From Bacillus solitudinis (GTDB lineage Bacteria > Bacillota > Bacilli > Bacillales > Bacillaceae_D), in contig NZ_KZ454943.1 in assembly GCF_002797395.1 (NCBI RefSeq), positions 2,902,543-2,947,646 of the forward strand: a DNA stretch of 45,104 bases, written 5' to 3'. A program made the position numbers and the translations under genes. Of the stretch, positions 1 to 7,796 are shown one piece after another; the stretch's first letter is position 1, and each line of letters begins with the position of its first letter. The notes beneath the pieces were generated by a model. It saw only the letters and a program-made list of their open reading frames with translations. It did not search any database and had not been told where the DNA came from.

Positions 1-1
1 A

Positions 2-424
2 GGGGAAACATTTGTCGTAGAAACCACTGACTGGCTTTATGGTTACCAAAAATATGAAATTGAATTGGTTGAAACTATTACTGACGGATCTTTAGCTTGG
101 GACATGATTAAAAATGCAAACATGTTCAATGACGAAGCTTCTGAGGGGAAAAAATACGTCTTAGCTAAATTCAGAGTAAAGGCTTTAGATCTACAAGTAG
201 AACCACTACAGGTGAGAGGCGTACTCATTGATGCAGTTTCAAAAACAGGGACTGTATATAGTGAATTTTCATTTGTCGTAGTTCCTGAACCTGTTCTGAG
301 TACAGATTTATATATTGATGGAGAGTACGAAGGATGGGCTTCATTTATGGTCAACGAAAATGATGAACCTTTGCTAGTTTGGGAAAGAGGTTCTGAAACT
401 GAACTTTGGTTCAAAATGAATTAA
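2..424 (+). CDS. C-terminal part of a DUF4352-like exported protein (5' end outside window)
   Basis: The frame is open from base 2 to the stop at 422-424 (140 residues), so the gene begins upstream of the window; the first usable start inside (TTG at 65) is not needed. The visible part is beta-rich, with a EGKKYVLAKFRVK segment near residue 69 and a YIDGEYEGWASFMV segment near residue 108. Both resemble the Ig-like DUF4352 domain of Bacillus lipoproteins. The signal peptide and lipobox, if any, are not visible. It may be the last host gene before the prophage or an end-located cargo gene. Family assignment is from pattern recall only. Confidence 0.6.
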   Translation, partial: GETFVVETTDWLYGYQKYEIELVETITDGSLAWDMIKNANMFNDEASEGKKYVLAKFRVKALDLQVEPLQVRGVLIDAVSKTGTVYSEFSFVVVPEPVLSTDLYIDGEYEGWASFMVNENDEPLLVWERGSETELWFKMN

Positions 425-449
425 CAAAAATTATATTCGGTTTTTCAAG

Positions 450-511
450 ACAGATAACATATAGAAGGAAATGAAATTACGTCTGCAGGTTATCTGTGAG
501 GGTATTTCATT
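450..511. repeat. Two interleaved inverted repeats (pseudoknot-like or site-like)
   Basis: ACAGATAAC at 450-458 is the exact reverse complement of GTTATCTGT at 489-497. AATGAAAT at 470-477 is the exact reverse complement of ATTTCATT at 504-511. The two pairs are interleaved, so as RNA they would form a pseudoknot or two alternative hairpins. The second pair is followed by GCCTTTTTATT and could act as a terminator for the upstream plus-strand gene. The element sits between two convergent genes next to the integrase end of the prophage. Confidence 0.5.
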
Positions 512-536
512 GCCTTTTTATTGTTAAGCTAACGAT

Positions 537-1991
537 TTAAAGGGTTTGTTTCTTCCGTTCAAACTCCTTCCAGGCGTACTGTAAATAATTCACTCCTAAA
601 TTATGACCTTCTAAAATTAATAATGGAGTTTCATGTTTAGGGTCATCTTCTCCAAAAATACAATGAACTTTATTTGTGTCGGGGTGTATAGCGAAGTAAG
701 AGTCATCAAATTGAGCATGACAATTCGGACATAAAACTACTAAATTTTCTTTTCTATCATCACCACGATGTTTTTTATTATAAGGTTTTATGTGATGAGC
801 TTCAGTTAAAAAAGACCCGTCTGCCCTTTTTAATTTCAAACGACAAACTTGACACTCATGTTGATAAAATTGTTTTAAACTTTGAGCAATTCGAGAATCT
901 CTAACAAGTCTCTGTATAGTTATTTTATCTGATTGAAGATTTCTATCGTTTTCCATGAAAAAGGCCTCCAAATCCTCTATATTAATATCTTTAATTTCAG
1001 AATATAATCCAATCTGTGGTTTTATAGGATTTTTGCGGAGTATTGATTCTAATGAATACTGTTTAATAACACTATCTTTATTTTCACTTTTTCTTATAGA
1101 TAAATATTCGTTTAAAGCATCATAAAAATATTTATTCTTTTCTTGGAGAAGAAGAATGTCATAGATTCCTATACCATCTGTTGCATCAAGAATATAAAAA
1201 ATCATACTTTTAACTAGTATATCAGTTGATATTTTTTTGCTATTTACTAAATCCTTATTGTCATTTCTATTCAAACTACCAAATAAATTTGTTATATGCC
1301 CATTGGTAATCTGGTTTTTATCATATAGTAATAGATAATTTGAATTAACTTCAATATTATTTCTATATCCCCAATACTGATTTAAATAATTATAAGTTAT
1401 TTCATTCATCTCAATCCATTCAACTAAATGCAAATTATCTTTTCTTCTAATATTACGTATTAACTTATTTTTTAGGTCAATGTCATCTAGCCTTAAATTT
1501 AGTATGAATTCTTGTTTAAACATACAAAAGAAGGCTAATGAACTAATCAGTGGTACTAATAAAGATTCCTGTCTGTTTTTATATATCACTTTGTCACTAA
1601 ATAAATTACGTATCTCTTGAGGAGTTAAGAAATTAGTATTTTCTTTTAAAGGAATTGAATCTTTTTGAGAACTATAGACGTTTTTAATTATGTTTAGAAG
1701 CTTATAATAAAGCGTTTCATCTTCTAAAAATCCCTCTTTTTGATAGAAATCTAGCAAATTAATTAAAGTTGGTCGAACAGAATTTGTTTTTCGCGTTATT
1801 CTTGAAATATTTGCCTCGCTAAAAATCTTAACAAAATTATCATTTTCTACTTTTTCTGAAATTAGGATATCAAGAAAATCTTCTAGAATCACCTCATAAC
1901 GTGAGTATGTACTTGGCATTAACTGTAAAGTTTCTAAAGCGTATTCTTTAAATCCGTATAAAACTAAATTTTTTTCATGGATATCGAACAT
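537..1991 (-). CDS. Tyrosine-recombinase-like protein fused to a C-terminal HNH endonuclease domain
   Basis: 484 residues. Residues about 10-100 look like the SAM-like core-binding domain of tyrosine recombinases, and residues about 120-305 follow the catalytic-domain pattern (a NFLTPQEIRNLF opening, then FILNLRLDDIDLKNKLIR). The catalytic Arg of the usual TGLRxxE box is not present (FKQEFILNL instead), and the HxLR box is replaced by TDILVKSMIF, so strand exchange is probably lost although a tyrosine lies near the expected spot (NEYLSI). Residues about 368-445 are a good HNH nuclease: CQVC, AHHIKP, NLVVLCPNCHAQFD. ATG start with GGGGTG five bases upstream. It lies just outside the serine integrase. 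What I infer: an inactive recombinase fold used as a DNA-binding module for a nuclease. Confidence 0.8.
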   Translation of the reverse strand: MFDIHEKNLVLYGFKEYALETLQLMPSTYSRYEVILEDFLDILISEKVENDNFVKIFSEANISRITRKTNSVRPTLINLLDFYQKEGFLEDETLYYKLLNIIKNVYSSQKDSIPLKENTNFLTPQEIRNLFSDKVIYKNRQESLLVPLISSLAFFCMFKQEFILNLRLDDIDLKNKLIRNIRRKDNLHLVEWIEMNEITYNYLNQYWGYRNNIEVNSNYLLLYDKNQITNGHITNLFGSLNRNDNKDLVNSKKISTDILVKSMIFYILDATDGIGIYDILLLQEKNKYFYDALNEYLSIRKSENKDSVIKQYSLESILRKNPIKPQIGLYSEIKDINIEDLEAFFMENDRNLQSDKITIQRLVRDSRIAQSLKQFYQHECQVCRLKLKRADGSFLTEAHHIKPYNKKHRGDDRKENLVVLCPNCHAQFDDSYFAIHPDTNKVHCIFGEDDPKHETPLLILEGHNLGVNYLQYAWKEFERKKQTL

Positions 1992-2078
1992 TTAAACACC
2001 CCATTGTGACTGTTAAGTTATAATATCTAATATTAACAAAATATAATCAATTTTTGTTAGTATTTTCAAATGAAAAAG

Positions 2079-2105
2079 GGTTGCCATTTTAACCAAATGG
2101 CAACC
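2079..2105 (-). terminator. Hairpin overlapping the integrase stop codon
   Basis: GGTTGCCATTT (2079-2089) and AAATGGCAACC (2095-2105) are perfect 11-bp arms around a 5-base loop. On the minus strand the hairpin contains the TAA of the integrase and is followed by CTTTTTC, so it reads as a rho-independent terminator for the immA-integrase operon. Confidence 0.75.
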
Positions 2106-3630
2106 TCGGATACAGCACCAGCTCAAAATCATCGAGCTTTTGGTGCTTTTCTTTTTTATATTCTGCTTTCTCTAAAACTGATTTAAGTAATTCATTTTTC
2201 TTCTCTACATCCTGAAGCTTATTGTAAACTTGTATTACGTAGGTCAATTGAGGAATAATCTGTTGTTGTGCTGTTTCTCTTTCCATTTCCGTTGTAATAT
2301 CCTTTTTTGTTCGTTTGATTAATTGTGTGAATTCCTCGATTTTTTTAACAAGTGTTTGGGACCTCTCAATAAAAGTTTCCTCATCATAAATCCCACGCTC
2401 AAGAAAGTCATGCAATTTACCTTTTTGTAAGAGCAGTTCCTCATGTTGCTTTTCTAAATTCAGCAACGCCTGTTTTTTTACCTCCAGGAGTGGACGTTCT
2501 TCTTTTGTTTCAGGCTGTTCTTCTTCCCATGTAGCTTTATAATTACTTAACCAATCACGTAGTGCCTGTATTAATTTTTCTTCAACTAGACTTAAACGAG
2601 TGCTTTTACAATTGCATGAACGATTGTAGCAGATAAGATGCTCACTTTGTTTTGTATAAGGTCTTCGAACCATCTTCATACTGCATTTCTTACAGATGAT
2701 TATGCCAGCGAGTGGGTTGGTTACACCACTAGCTAATTGGTAGGGGACATGGTATTTCCCTTTAAGTATCTGTTGAGCTGTATAAAATGTTTCATCTGAC
2801 ACAAGAGCTTCATGTTTTCCATCCACAACAACCCATTCATTACGCGGTCGTGTTTTTGTATCTTTTGATTTACCAAGCACTGCGGATTTAGTAATCTGTT
2901 TTTTCTTCCAAACAACCTTCCCAATGTAAACTTCATTTTTAAGGATGTTTAGTATTGAGTGAGCAGCCCAATTGCGTCCTGTATATGTTTTATAACCCAA
3001 GCGGTTTAATTCCAAAGCCACCTTACTGCCACCCATTTTTTGTTTTGTATAGAGGTCAAAGATGAGTTTTACAACATCGGCTTGTTCTGGATGTGGTTCC
3101 AATGTACGACCGTTCTGTAAGTCTTTTAGAATATAGCCATAAGGAGGATTGGTCGCTATATAATTACCTTCTTCAATGGAACGAAGGCGACCACCTTGTA
3201 AACGACGAGTAATGAGTTTGAGTTCTTTACGTGCCATAAATGCTTCAAATTCGCTATATTCTTCGTCCCATTCATCAGAAAGATCGTATGTTTTCCGCGG
3301 TGTAACGATTTTCGTTTTAGCCTGTTGGAAGGTCTCCAGAATCAATCCTTGCTCTCTCATATTACCGCGTCCAAGACGGTCCATATCCATTACAAGGACT
3401 GCATCATACTTTCTTTCTTCGACTTCCTTTAGAAGTTCTAACATTTCAGGACGATGCATAAGACTTTCACCAGAAACGATTTCCTGTCTAATTTTGATGA
3501 TGTTTAACTTTTGGTGTTGAGCGACTTTTAAGAGAGCTTTTTTATGTTTAGTAAGTGTTTCACCTTCGCCACGAGATTCAGCTTCAATGTCTGCACGTGA
3601 CTTTCGTAAGTACATACATACTCTTTCCAT
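2089..3630 (-). CDS. int: Large serine recombinase (prophage integrase)
   Basis: 513 residues. The N-terminal resolvase domain shows the nucleophile serine in YLRKSRAD (Ser11) and the catalytic arginines in MDRLGRGN; it is followed by a recombinase domain (PPYGYI onward, about residues 160-270), a zinc ribbon (CKKCSMK ... CYNRSCNC, about 312-345) and a long charged coiled coil (about 375-490). This is the order of phiC31/TP901-1-type integrases, which integrate between short attP/attB sites. A longer frame begins at a GTG at 3639, but that codon is within the AGGTGAT ribosome site; the ATG at 3630 is better spaced. It follows the small ORF by about 40 bases and probably shares its transcript with immA. 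Ends in an overlapping hairpin. Confidence 0.93.
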   Translation of the reverse strand: MERVCMYLRKSRADIEAESRGEGETLTKHKKALLKVAQHQKLNIIKIRQEIVSGESLMHRPEMLELLKEVEERKYDAVLVMDMDRLGRGNMREQGLILETFQQAKTKIVTPRKTYDLSDEWDEEYSEFEAFMARKELKLITRRLQGGRLRSIEEGNYIATNPPYGYILKDLQNGRTLEPHPEQADVVKLIFDLYTKQKMGGSKVALELNRLGYKTYTGRNWAAHSILNILKNEVYIGKVVWKKKQITKSAVLGKSKDTKTRPRNEWVVVDGKHEALVSDETFYTAQQILKGKYHVPYQLASGVTNPLAGIIICKKCSMKMVRRPYTKQSEHLICYNRSCNCKSTRLSLVEEKLIQALRDWLSNYKATWEEEQPETKEERPLLEVKKQALLNLEKQHEELLLQKGKLHDFLERGIYDEETFIERSQTLVKKIEEFTQLIKRTKKDITTEMERETAQQQIIPQLTYVIQVYNKLQDVEKKNELLKSVLEKAEYKKEKHQKLDDFELVLYPRLPFG

Positions 3631-3672
3631 TTGCATCACCTATTCCATTATATTCATGTGAGCATGTCCTAA

Positions 3673-4029
3673 TTAAGAAAGGTAAAAACGTCGTACATTC
3701 ATTTGCAACAACTCTTCTAGGTCATCAAAGCGAACAAGGAAGTACTGAGAATCGTTTATATGTTCCATATTACCACCATTCTTTGTTAAATCATCTACAA
3801 CACTAGGTATATGAACAGAAAAGTTTTTCTCATTGAACGGGTCACGAACTAGGGAGGCTTGAGTCACGGTTACAACGGTCATAGAGTCATGAAAGTCTTC
3901 TGGCCAGAATCGTTCAAATGGTGCTTCAATTGAGTAATTAGCATATTCCTCCCCAGTATCAGCAGGTAAAAGCATCCACTGAGGATAGAATCCCCCGTCA
4001 ATTTCATCGTAATAAACGCTTAACATCAT
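3673..4029 (-). CDS. Hypothetical protein between immA and integrase
   Basis: 118 residues, acidic, with several aromatic residues (YYDEIDGGFYPQWMLLP near the start, RFWPEDFHD in the middle). No signal peptide or membrane segment. I do not recognise the family. Its start overlaps the end of immA by 26 bases in another frame, so the two are probably translationally coupled; the integrase begins about 40 bases downstream. The conserved position suggests a role in the repressor-cleavage/integration switch, but this is only inferred from neighbours. Confidence 0.75.
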   Translation of the reverse strand: MMLSVYYDEIDGGFYPQWMLLPADTGEEYANYSIEAPFERFWPEDFHDSMTVVTVTQASLVRDPFNEKNFSVHIPSVVDDLTKNGGNMEHINDSQYFLVRFDDLEELLQMNVRRFYLS

Positions 4030-4627
4030 AGTTCAATTTATCCTCTCCAACTTGTTTTTTTAATTGATTTAAAATTGATAAAGTAGAATCATAGACTAGG
4101 CCTGGCTGTAGAGACTTTTTTCTTCTTGACATTTCAGAACGTTTAAGCCTGTTTTGAAATTGTTGACGCAAACGTTCACGCTGTATCGTTTGAAATCGCT
4201 CAATAATGTACTGTTGTGGAAGGTCAAATAGTTCCTGTAATTTTTCGATTGATTGATACCGGATAGCCATAGGTTCAAAAATATGCCTAGGCATGGATGA
4301 ATATAGGGTAATCCAACGAGCTTGATTCTCTTGTAGTTGTTCCATTTCACTGGTCATTTCTTTTTGATTGCCAGGATGAAAGAGAACGTGAGATAACTCA
4401 TGGAAAAATTTATACCGCTGTTCCTGGTAGGGGAGTCGATTATCCACAAAGATGACTGCATAATCATCCTCGTCTTCATTAATACAGTTGCATCTTCTAG
4501 GATGGAAGATAAGATCTATCTTAAAGACTTCACAAACATTGTCGATGTGTAAGTCTTGAACAGTAAGAATACCTTTGCTTTTCATAATTTCTGTAATTTT
4601 TTGTTCTTTGAAAGTCGCATAACGCAC
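4004..4627 (-). CDS. immA: ImmA/IrrE-family metallopeptidase (anti-repressor)
   Basis: 207 residues with the zinc-protease motif HELSH (His76, Glu77, His80) in KFFHELSHVLFHPG, the signature of the ImmA/IrrE family. ImmA of ICEBs1 and phi105 cleaves the cognate ImmR-type repressor after DNA damage; the repressor at 7276-7635 is the likely substrate. The start is GTG at 4627, five bases after GGTGAG. The C-terminal third is helical and basic (ERLRQQFQNRLKRSEMSRRKK). The promoter just upstream carries a LexA-type box. The usual arrangement is immA next to the repressor; here three other genes intervene. Confidence 0.9.
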   Translation of the reverse strand: MRYATFKEQKITEIMKSKGILTVQDLHIDNVCEVFKIDLIFHPRRCNCINEDEDDYAVIFVDNRLPYQEQRYKFFHELSHVLFHPGNQKEMTSEMEQLQENQARWITLYSSMPRHIFEPMAIRYQSIEKLQELFDLPQQYIIERFQTIQRERLRQQFQNRLKRSEMSRRKKSLQPGLVYDSTLSILNQLKKQVGEDKLNYDVKRLLR

Positions 4628-4668
4628 TATTACTCACCGCCGAGAAATGATGTAAGACTATGTTCCTA

Positions 4669-4697
4669 ATTATACAAACGTACGTTCTTGTTGTAAA
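4669..4697 (-). promoter_or_regulatory. SigA-type promoter with LexA (SOS) box in the spacer, reading into immA
   Basis: On the minus strand: TTTACA (-35, complement of 4692-4697), a spacer of exactly 17 bp, and a consensus TATAAT (-10, complement of 4669-4674). The spacer holds AGAACGTACGTTTG, which fits the Bacillus LexA box GAAC-N4-GTTC with one change in the last half-site. LexA bound here would cover the promoter, so immA, the small ORF and the integrase should be induced by DNA damage. The GTG of immA lies about 40 bases downstream. Confidence 0.8.
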
Positions 4698-4731
4698 GAA
4701 AAAGAAAAAGCCCAATATTTGGACTTGGAAA

Positions 4732-5370
4732 TTAACTCTTTAAATCTTTATATTCCTTTAAAAACGATTCTGTATAATCAAATAGGTTATTAAAATTTAT
4801 TTCGATATATTCTTGTACCTTTTGTTGAAACAAGAAACGTGCACATTTTTCGAGAAGGCAGAGCTTTTTTATGACAATATGTAAGTCGAAGAATTCATCA
4901 AAGTTTAAATTCTCACTTATGCTTAATATAAACTCTGAATCTATTTGCAATAAAATTACTGTAATACCTTCTAAAACCTCTTGGTTACCCTCTGTAATCT
5001 CTAGGGATAACTCCTTAAATTCATGCTTTACTTCACTTAACAATTCATTAAGTTGAAGAATGTGATGATGATTATGTTCTAATTCACTAAGCGTTTTTTT
5101 ATAGATATTTTCTTGTTTTTCTTGTTTTTCATTCTTTTCTCGTTCAACATGTGTTTGAGTCTGATATATTGCAACTTGGTAAGCGATGTAACCACCTATT
5201 AATCCACCAATTCCGGTACCAATTATACCCATAAAAGCAGTGAAAATCGTATCTAAAGGATTCTCGAAGTCATTAGGGAACATTAAGGTGAAAATAAAAA
5301 AAGATAAAATTAAACCTACTGAGAACCCCCAACTTATGCAAACATATTGCAAGAATTTATTATTTAACAT
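4732..5370 (-). CDS. Two-helix membrane protein with cytoplasmic coiled coil (third gene of cargo operon)
   Basis: 212 residues. Two membrane helices at about residues 8-30 (SWGFSVGLILSFFIFTLMF) and 42-68 (a glycine-rich FMGIIGTGIGGLIGGYIAY stretch), then a charged coiled coil at about 72-120 (EREKNEKQEKQENIYKK), then a helical tail. Family not recognised. Its ATG overlaps the end of the zinc-ribbon gene by 11 bases; no strong ribosome site is seen, so coupled translation is likely. A short membrane anchor with a coiled coil is common in phage-exclusion effectors that damage the membrane; this function is inferred from position and architecture only. Confidence 0.75.
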   Translation of the reverse strand: MLNNKFLQYVCISWGFSVGLILSFFIFTLMFPNDFENPLDTIFTAFMGIIGTGIGGLIGGYIAYQVAIYQTQTHVEREKNEKQEKQENIYKKTLSELEHNHHHILQLNELLSEVKHEFKELSLEITEGNQEVLEGITVILLQIDSEFILSISENLNFDEFFDLHIVIKKLCLLEKCARFLFQQKVQEYIEINFNNLFDYTESFLKEYKDLKS

Positions 5371-6013
5371 GAGAAGTTTGGATCTCCATTACTTTCTTTT
5401 TAAATCGTTCAACCAATGGGCTGATAGGGTTACCTTTTTTATTGATATTTTCCTTGAAGACTAAATCAATATCGACACCCTCAGAGTCATCCCCTTCATC
5501 GTGGGCTTGTGAAAATTCAGTTAAAGATGAAGGGGATTCTGGCTTTAAATGATCAGGCAACCCTTCTAGTGCTTGATAAGTTGAATTCGGGTCCGACTTT
5601 TTTTTAGTCAAAATTTCATTAGGTATATCTATATCATCTTTTAACTTAAATAATACTTTGATATAGGGACGAATTGTTTGTAAACTATAACGTTTTCCAC
5701 ATTCGTCACAATGAAGTACGTCTTCATCTATGTTACTAAAATATATCCTACTGCTATGACAACTACTTCTTGAACATTCAAAATAAAATATAGTATCAAA
5801 AAGCCCATCATCTTCGTAAGTTAAGTACATAAAAAGCTTAACACTTTCATTTATAGTTATGCCATTTTCCATTGCAAACTTATAAGGGCTTATAAAAGTT
5901 GAAAATGCATCTGTTTTTCTAATAAATAAATCAATTTTTTCAATTGTGATTTTCGGAAAGAGGCTTTTAATGTCCTGGCTCCTGTAAATATGCTCTAACT
6001 TTTTGTAGTACAA
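5360..6013 (-). CDS. Zinc-ribbon protein (second gene of cargo operon)
   Basis: 217 residues. A four-cysteine zinc ribbon is visible: Cys80-x4-Cys85 and Cys102-x2-Cys105 (FECSRSSC ... LHCDECGKRY). The region after about residue 135 is acidic and probably disordered (EFSQAHDEGDDSEGVDID). The start is TTG at 6013 with AAAGGAGAAGGAGG just upstream; it overlaps the preceding gene by 47 bases and the following gene by 11. No family recognised. A nucleic-acid-binding or adaptor role would fit the ribbon, but nothing in the sequence proves it. Confidence 0.72.
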   Translation of the reverse strand: MYYKKLEHIYRSQDIKSLFPKITIEKIDLFIRKTDAFSTFISPYKFAMENGITINESVKLFMYLTYEDDGLFDTIFYFECSRSSCHSSRIYFSNIDEDVLHCDECGKRYSLQTIRPYIKVLFKLKDDIDIPNEILTKKKSDPNSTYQALEGLPDHLKPESPSSLTEFSQAHDEGDDSEGVDIDLVFKENINKKGNPISPLVERFKKKVMEIQTSHVK

Positions 6014-7172
6014 ATTCCTCCTTCTCCTTTCTGTCTGGTCCTCTCATTGTGTAATAGTAGTGGGTTATTAGGTAATCATTTCTGCCTTCAAATCGGACAT
6101 CTACATAATTTGGTTTTTCTTGGGTTGACCCTGGTAGGTACCAAAAGAATCCGGCTTCAGACATTTCATTATTTTTAAAGATAAGCTCTTTTAGATGCCA
6201 ATAAACTTTTGAACCATAGATGGGACTTCTATTCTCAGTACGGGTTGAAGCTCTTGTATATCGTCCTTCCCTAAAAATAAAACGGAAAACCCAACCACTT
6301 GAAAAAAGAGTATCAGCACATTTTTTTGAAATGTCTTGGAACAATACAGATTTTATTTGCTGAATATAGTCATCGTTGCAAGGCAAGCCTTTTTCAGTTA
6401 GAAAATCTTCTATATCTTTTTCAGTGTTTTCAGGTACTTCAGCAGATAGAAGTGCTTCAGCTTCCGCACTTAACTCTTTGAAATGATAAGATATTAGTTT
6501 TTTTGGAGTTTCTTCTGAAAAGCTTGTTACGTTAAGGCTCAGTTCATTAAAGAAAGAATTATCTTCATTTTCGCCGTTCAAGATGCCTTTTAAACGCTTA
6601 AGTATATCTAATTGATCTAGATTGAAGTTATCGATTAAATTTTGATTAAATTTAAATAGAACAAGATTCTGTACTAAATCAATTGTAACACCACAAAAGA
6701 AATGTTGGTTAAAATTATCAACAATAACGTTCCCAATTTTGAATAAAAAATTAATGCTTTCTGCTTCACCTTCTTTAGATTCAATACGTGTTGTACACAA
6801 AGTAAAATCATATGCTGACAAGTCAGCTGTTAGAAGTTGATTTGTTTTAAACTCCACTTTAAATTCCACAAAAAAATTAGTAACTTCTTTAATATCGCGG
6901 TGATTAGCAAATTTTATTTCATCAAAAGGGTAAATACAGTGCCAATTATTATTAGAGTAGAATAATTGATCATAGAAAAAACGATCAAGATCCTCAGGCG
7001 AAAACGATGTTTCTTCTTTTAGCTCTTCTTCAAGCATAGCTTTAATCGGTACATACAATTCTTGTCCACTTGCAGCTTGTATACGGACTGTCCTTTTTTT
7101 TACATTATGGTCTCTAAAAAATTGTTCAAAATCTTTCTTGAAAATATTCCTAAGTGTAAACAAAGAAAGCAA
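5967..7172 (-). CDS. Unknown protein, first gene of the three-gene cargo operon
   Basis: About 401 residues, soluble, no membrane segment. A longer frame starts at ATG 7187, but GGGGGAG lies within its first codons and is well spaced for the TTG at 7172, so that start is chosen. The N-terminal third is charged (basic KKDFEQFFRDHNVKKRTVR, then acidic); the C-terminal third has a basic, aromatic block (FRFIFREGRYTRASTRTENR) and WHLKELIFKNNEMSEAGFFWYLPG. I recognise no catalytic motif. It lies downstream of the repressor with a hairpin between them, the usual place for lysogenic cargo such as exclusion genes. Confidence 0.72.
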   Translation of the reverse strand: MLSLFTLRNIFKKDFEQFFRDHNVKKRTVRIQAASGQELYVPIKAMLEEELKEETSFSPEDLDRFFYDQLFYSNNNWHCIYPFDEIKFANHRDIKEVTNFFVEFKVEFKTNQLLTADLSAYDFTLCTTRIESKEGEAESINFLFKIGNVIVDNFNQHFFCGVTIDLVQNLVLFKFNQNLIDNFNLDQLDILKRLKGILNGENEDNSFFNELSLNVTSFSEETPKKLISYHFKELSAEAEALLSAEVPENTEKDIEDFLTEKGLPCNDDYIQQIKSVLFQDISKKCADTLFSSGWVFRFIFREGRYTRASTRTENRSPIYGSKVYWHLKELIFKNNEMSEAGFFWYLPGSTQEKPNYVDVRFEGRNDYLITHYYYTMRGPDRKEKEEFVLQKVRAYLQEPGH

Positions 7173-7214
7173 ATTTATCTCCCCCATGAAGCTCTATATA
7201 TTTATGTTAACCAA

Positions 7215-7250
7215 ACAAGACACGCTTAAAATAAGCAAAGCGTGTCTTGT
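7215..7250 (-). terminator. Perfect 13-bp hairpin after the repressor gene
   Basis: ACAAGACACGCTT (7215-7227) and AAGCGTGTCTTGT (7238-7250) pair perfectly around a 10-base loop. It lies between the repressor stop and the cargo operon. On the minus strand the following bases are TTTGGTT, a poor U-tract, so termination may be partial and let some repressor transcripts run into the cargo genes. Confidence 0.65.
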
Positions 7251-7275
7251 GGTCATTTATTCTTAGTATCCTTAT

Positions 7276-7635
7276 TTATGATCGCTCGTCCTTTTTCAAT
7301 CGATCTTGCATACGCTTCTTCATCTTACGGTACTGCTCCAGCTGCTGCTTTAAGTATTCTTCCTCGTCCTCATCCTCTGGATTTAACCCGCCACCGTCGT
7401 AGGAAATGTTGAGCATACCTTTTGGATTGTCTACTCGACCGAGGAGATAATCGGTTGTTACATCGTATAAATCTGCTAGCTTAACAAGCATTTCATTATC
7501 TGGTTGACGGATTCCATACTCCCAATTTGCATAGGTAGATACGGTCTTTATATTTAACTTTTTAGCGACAAGAGATTTTGTCCAACCTTCTCGTTCTCTC
7601 AACTTTTCAAGTCTTTTTCCAGTGACGCCTTCCAT
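7276..7635 (-). CDS. XRE-family lysogeny repressor (CI/ImmR-like)
   Basis: 119 residues. The N-terminal XRE helix-turn-helix spans about residues 6-62 (RLEKLREREGWTKSLVAKKL ... YANWEYGIRQP ... LADLYDVTTDYLLGR). The rest is acidic then basic and too short for a LexA-type autoprotease domain, which fits cleavage in trans by ImmA rather than self-cleavage. ATG start preceded by AAAAGGTGATCAT. It diverges from the Cro-like gene across an intergenic region with repeated TTACAC-N5-GAGTAA operators. It should repress the lytic promoter and probably its own. Confidence 0.9.
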   Translation of the reverse strand: MEGVTGKRLEKLREREGWTKSLVAKKLNIKTVSTYANWEYGIRQPDNEMLVKLADLYDVTTDYLLGRVDNPKGMLNISYDGGGLNPEDEDEEEYLKQQLEQYRKMKKRMQDRLKKDERS

Positions 7636-7678
7636 ATGATCACCTTTTTTTCATTTTCTGTGTAAATTTTATCATGTT

Positions 7679-7781
7679 TTACACTAATAAAATAAATAGT
7701 TACACAAAAAGAATAAAAATTAGTTGACTTACACAAAAAGAGTAAGTTATTATGTGGTTAAGAGTTACACGAATTGAGTAA
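7679..7781. promoter_or_regulatory. Operator cluster between repressor and cro
   Basis: A 17-bp imperfect palindrome, TTACAC-N5-GAGTAA, occurs at 7729-7745 and 7765-7781, with one mismatch at 7700-7716 (GAATAA half) and a degenerate copy at 7679-7695 (TTACAC half only). Centres of the three better sites are 29 and 36 bp apart. The 7729 copy lies between the -35 and -10 of the rightward promoter. These are the likely binding sites of the repressor and Cro-like protein. Confidence 0.8.
7724..7753 (+). promoter_or_regulatory. Rightward lytic promoter
   Basis: TTGACT (7724-7729), an 18-bp spacer, and TATTAT (7748-7753) form a good SigA-type promoter. One operator fills the spacer and another follows the -10, so bound repressor should block it. 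The GTG of the Cro-like gene lies about 44 bp after the -10. Confidence 0.7.
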
Positions 7782-7796
7782 AAGGGGTGATAAAAA

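Noticed and set aside
2079-2105. Integrase-end hairpin as an attachment site
   Set aside because: Perfect hairpin with T-run at a stop codon is better explained as a terminator; no matching core was found at the right end.
3176-3520. 114-codon plus-strand ORF inside the serine integrase gene
   Set aside because: Complete antisense shadow of a strongly conserved recombinase domain; no ribosome site; composition is Ser/Arg-rich as expected for a mirror frame.
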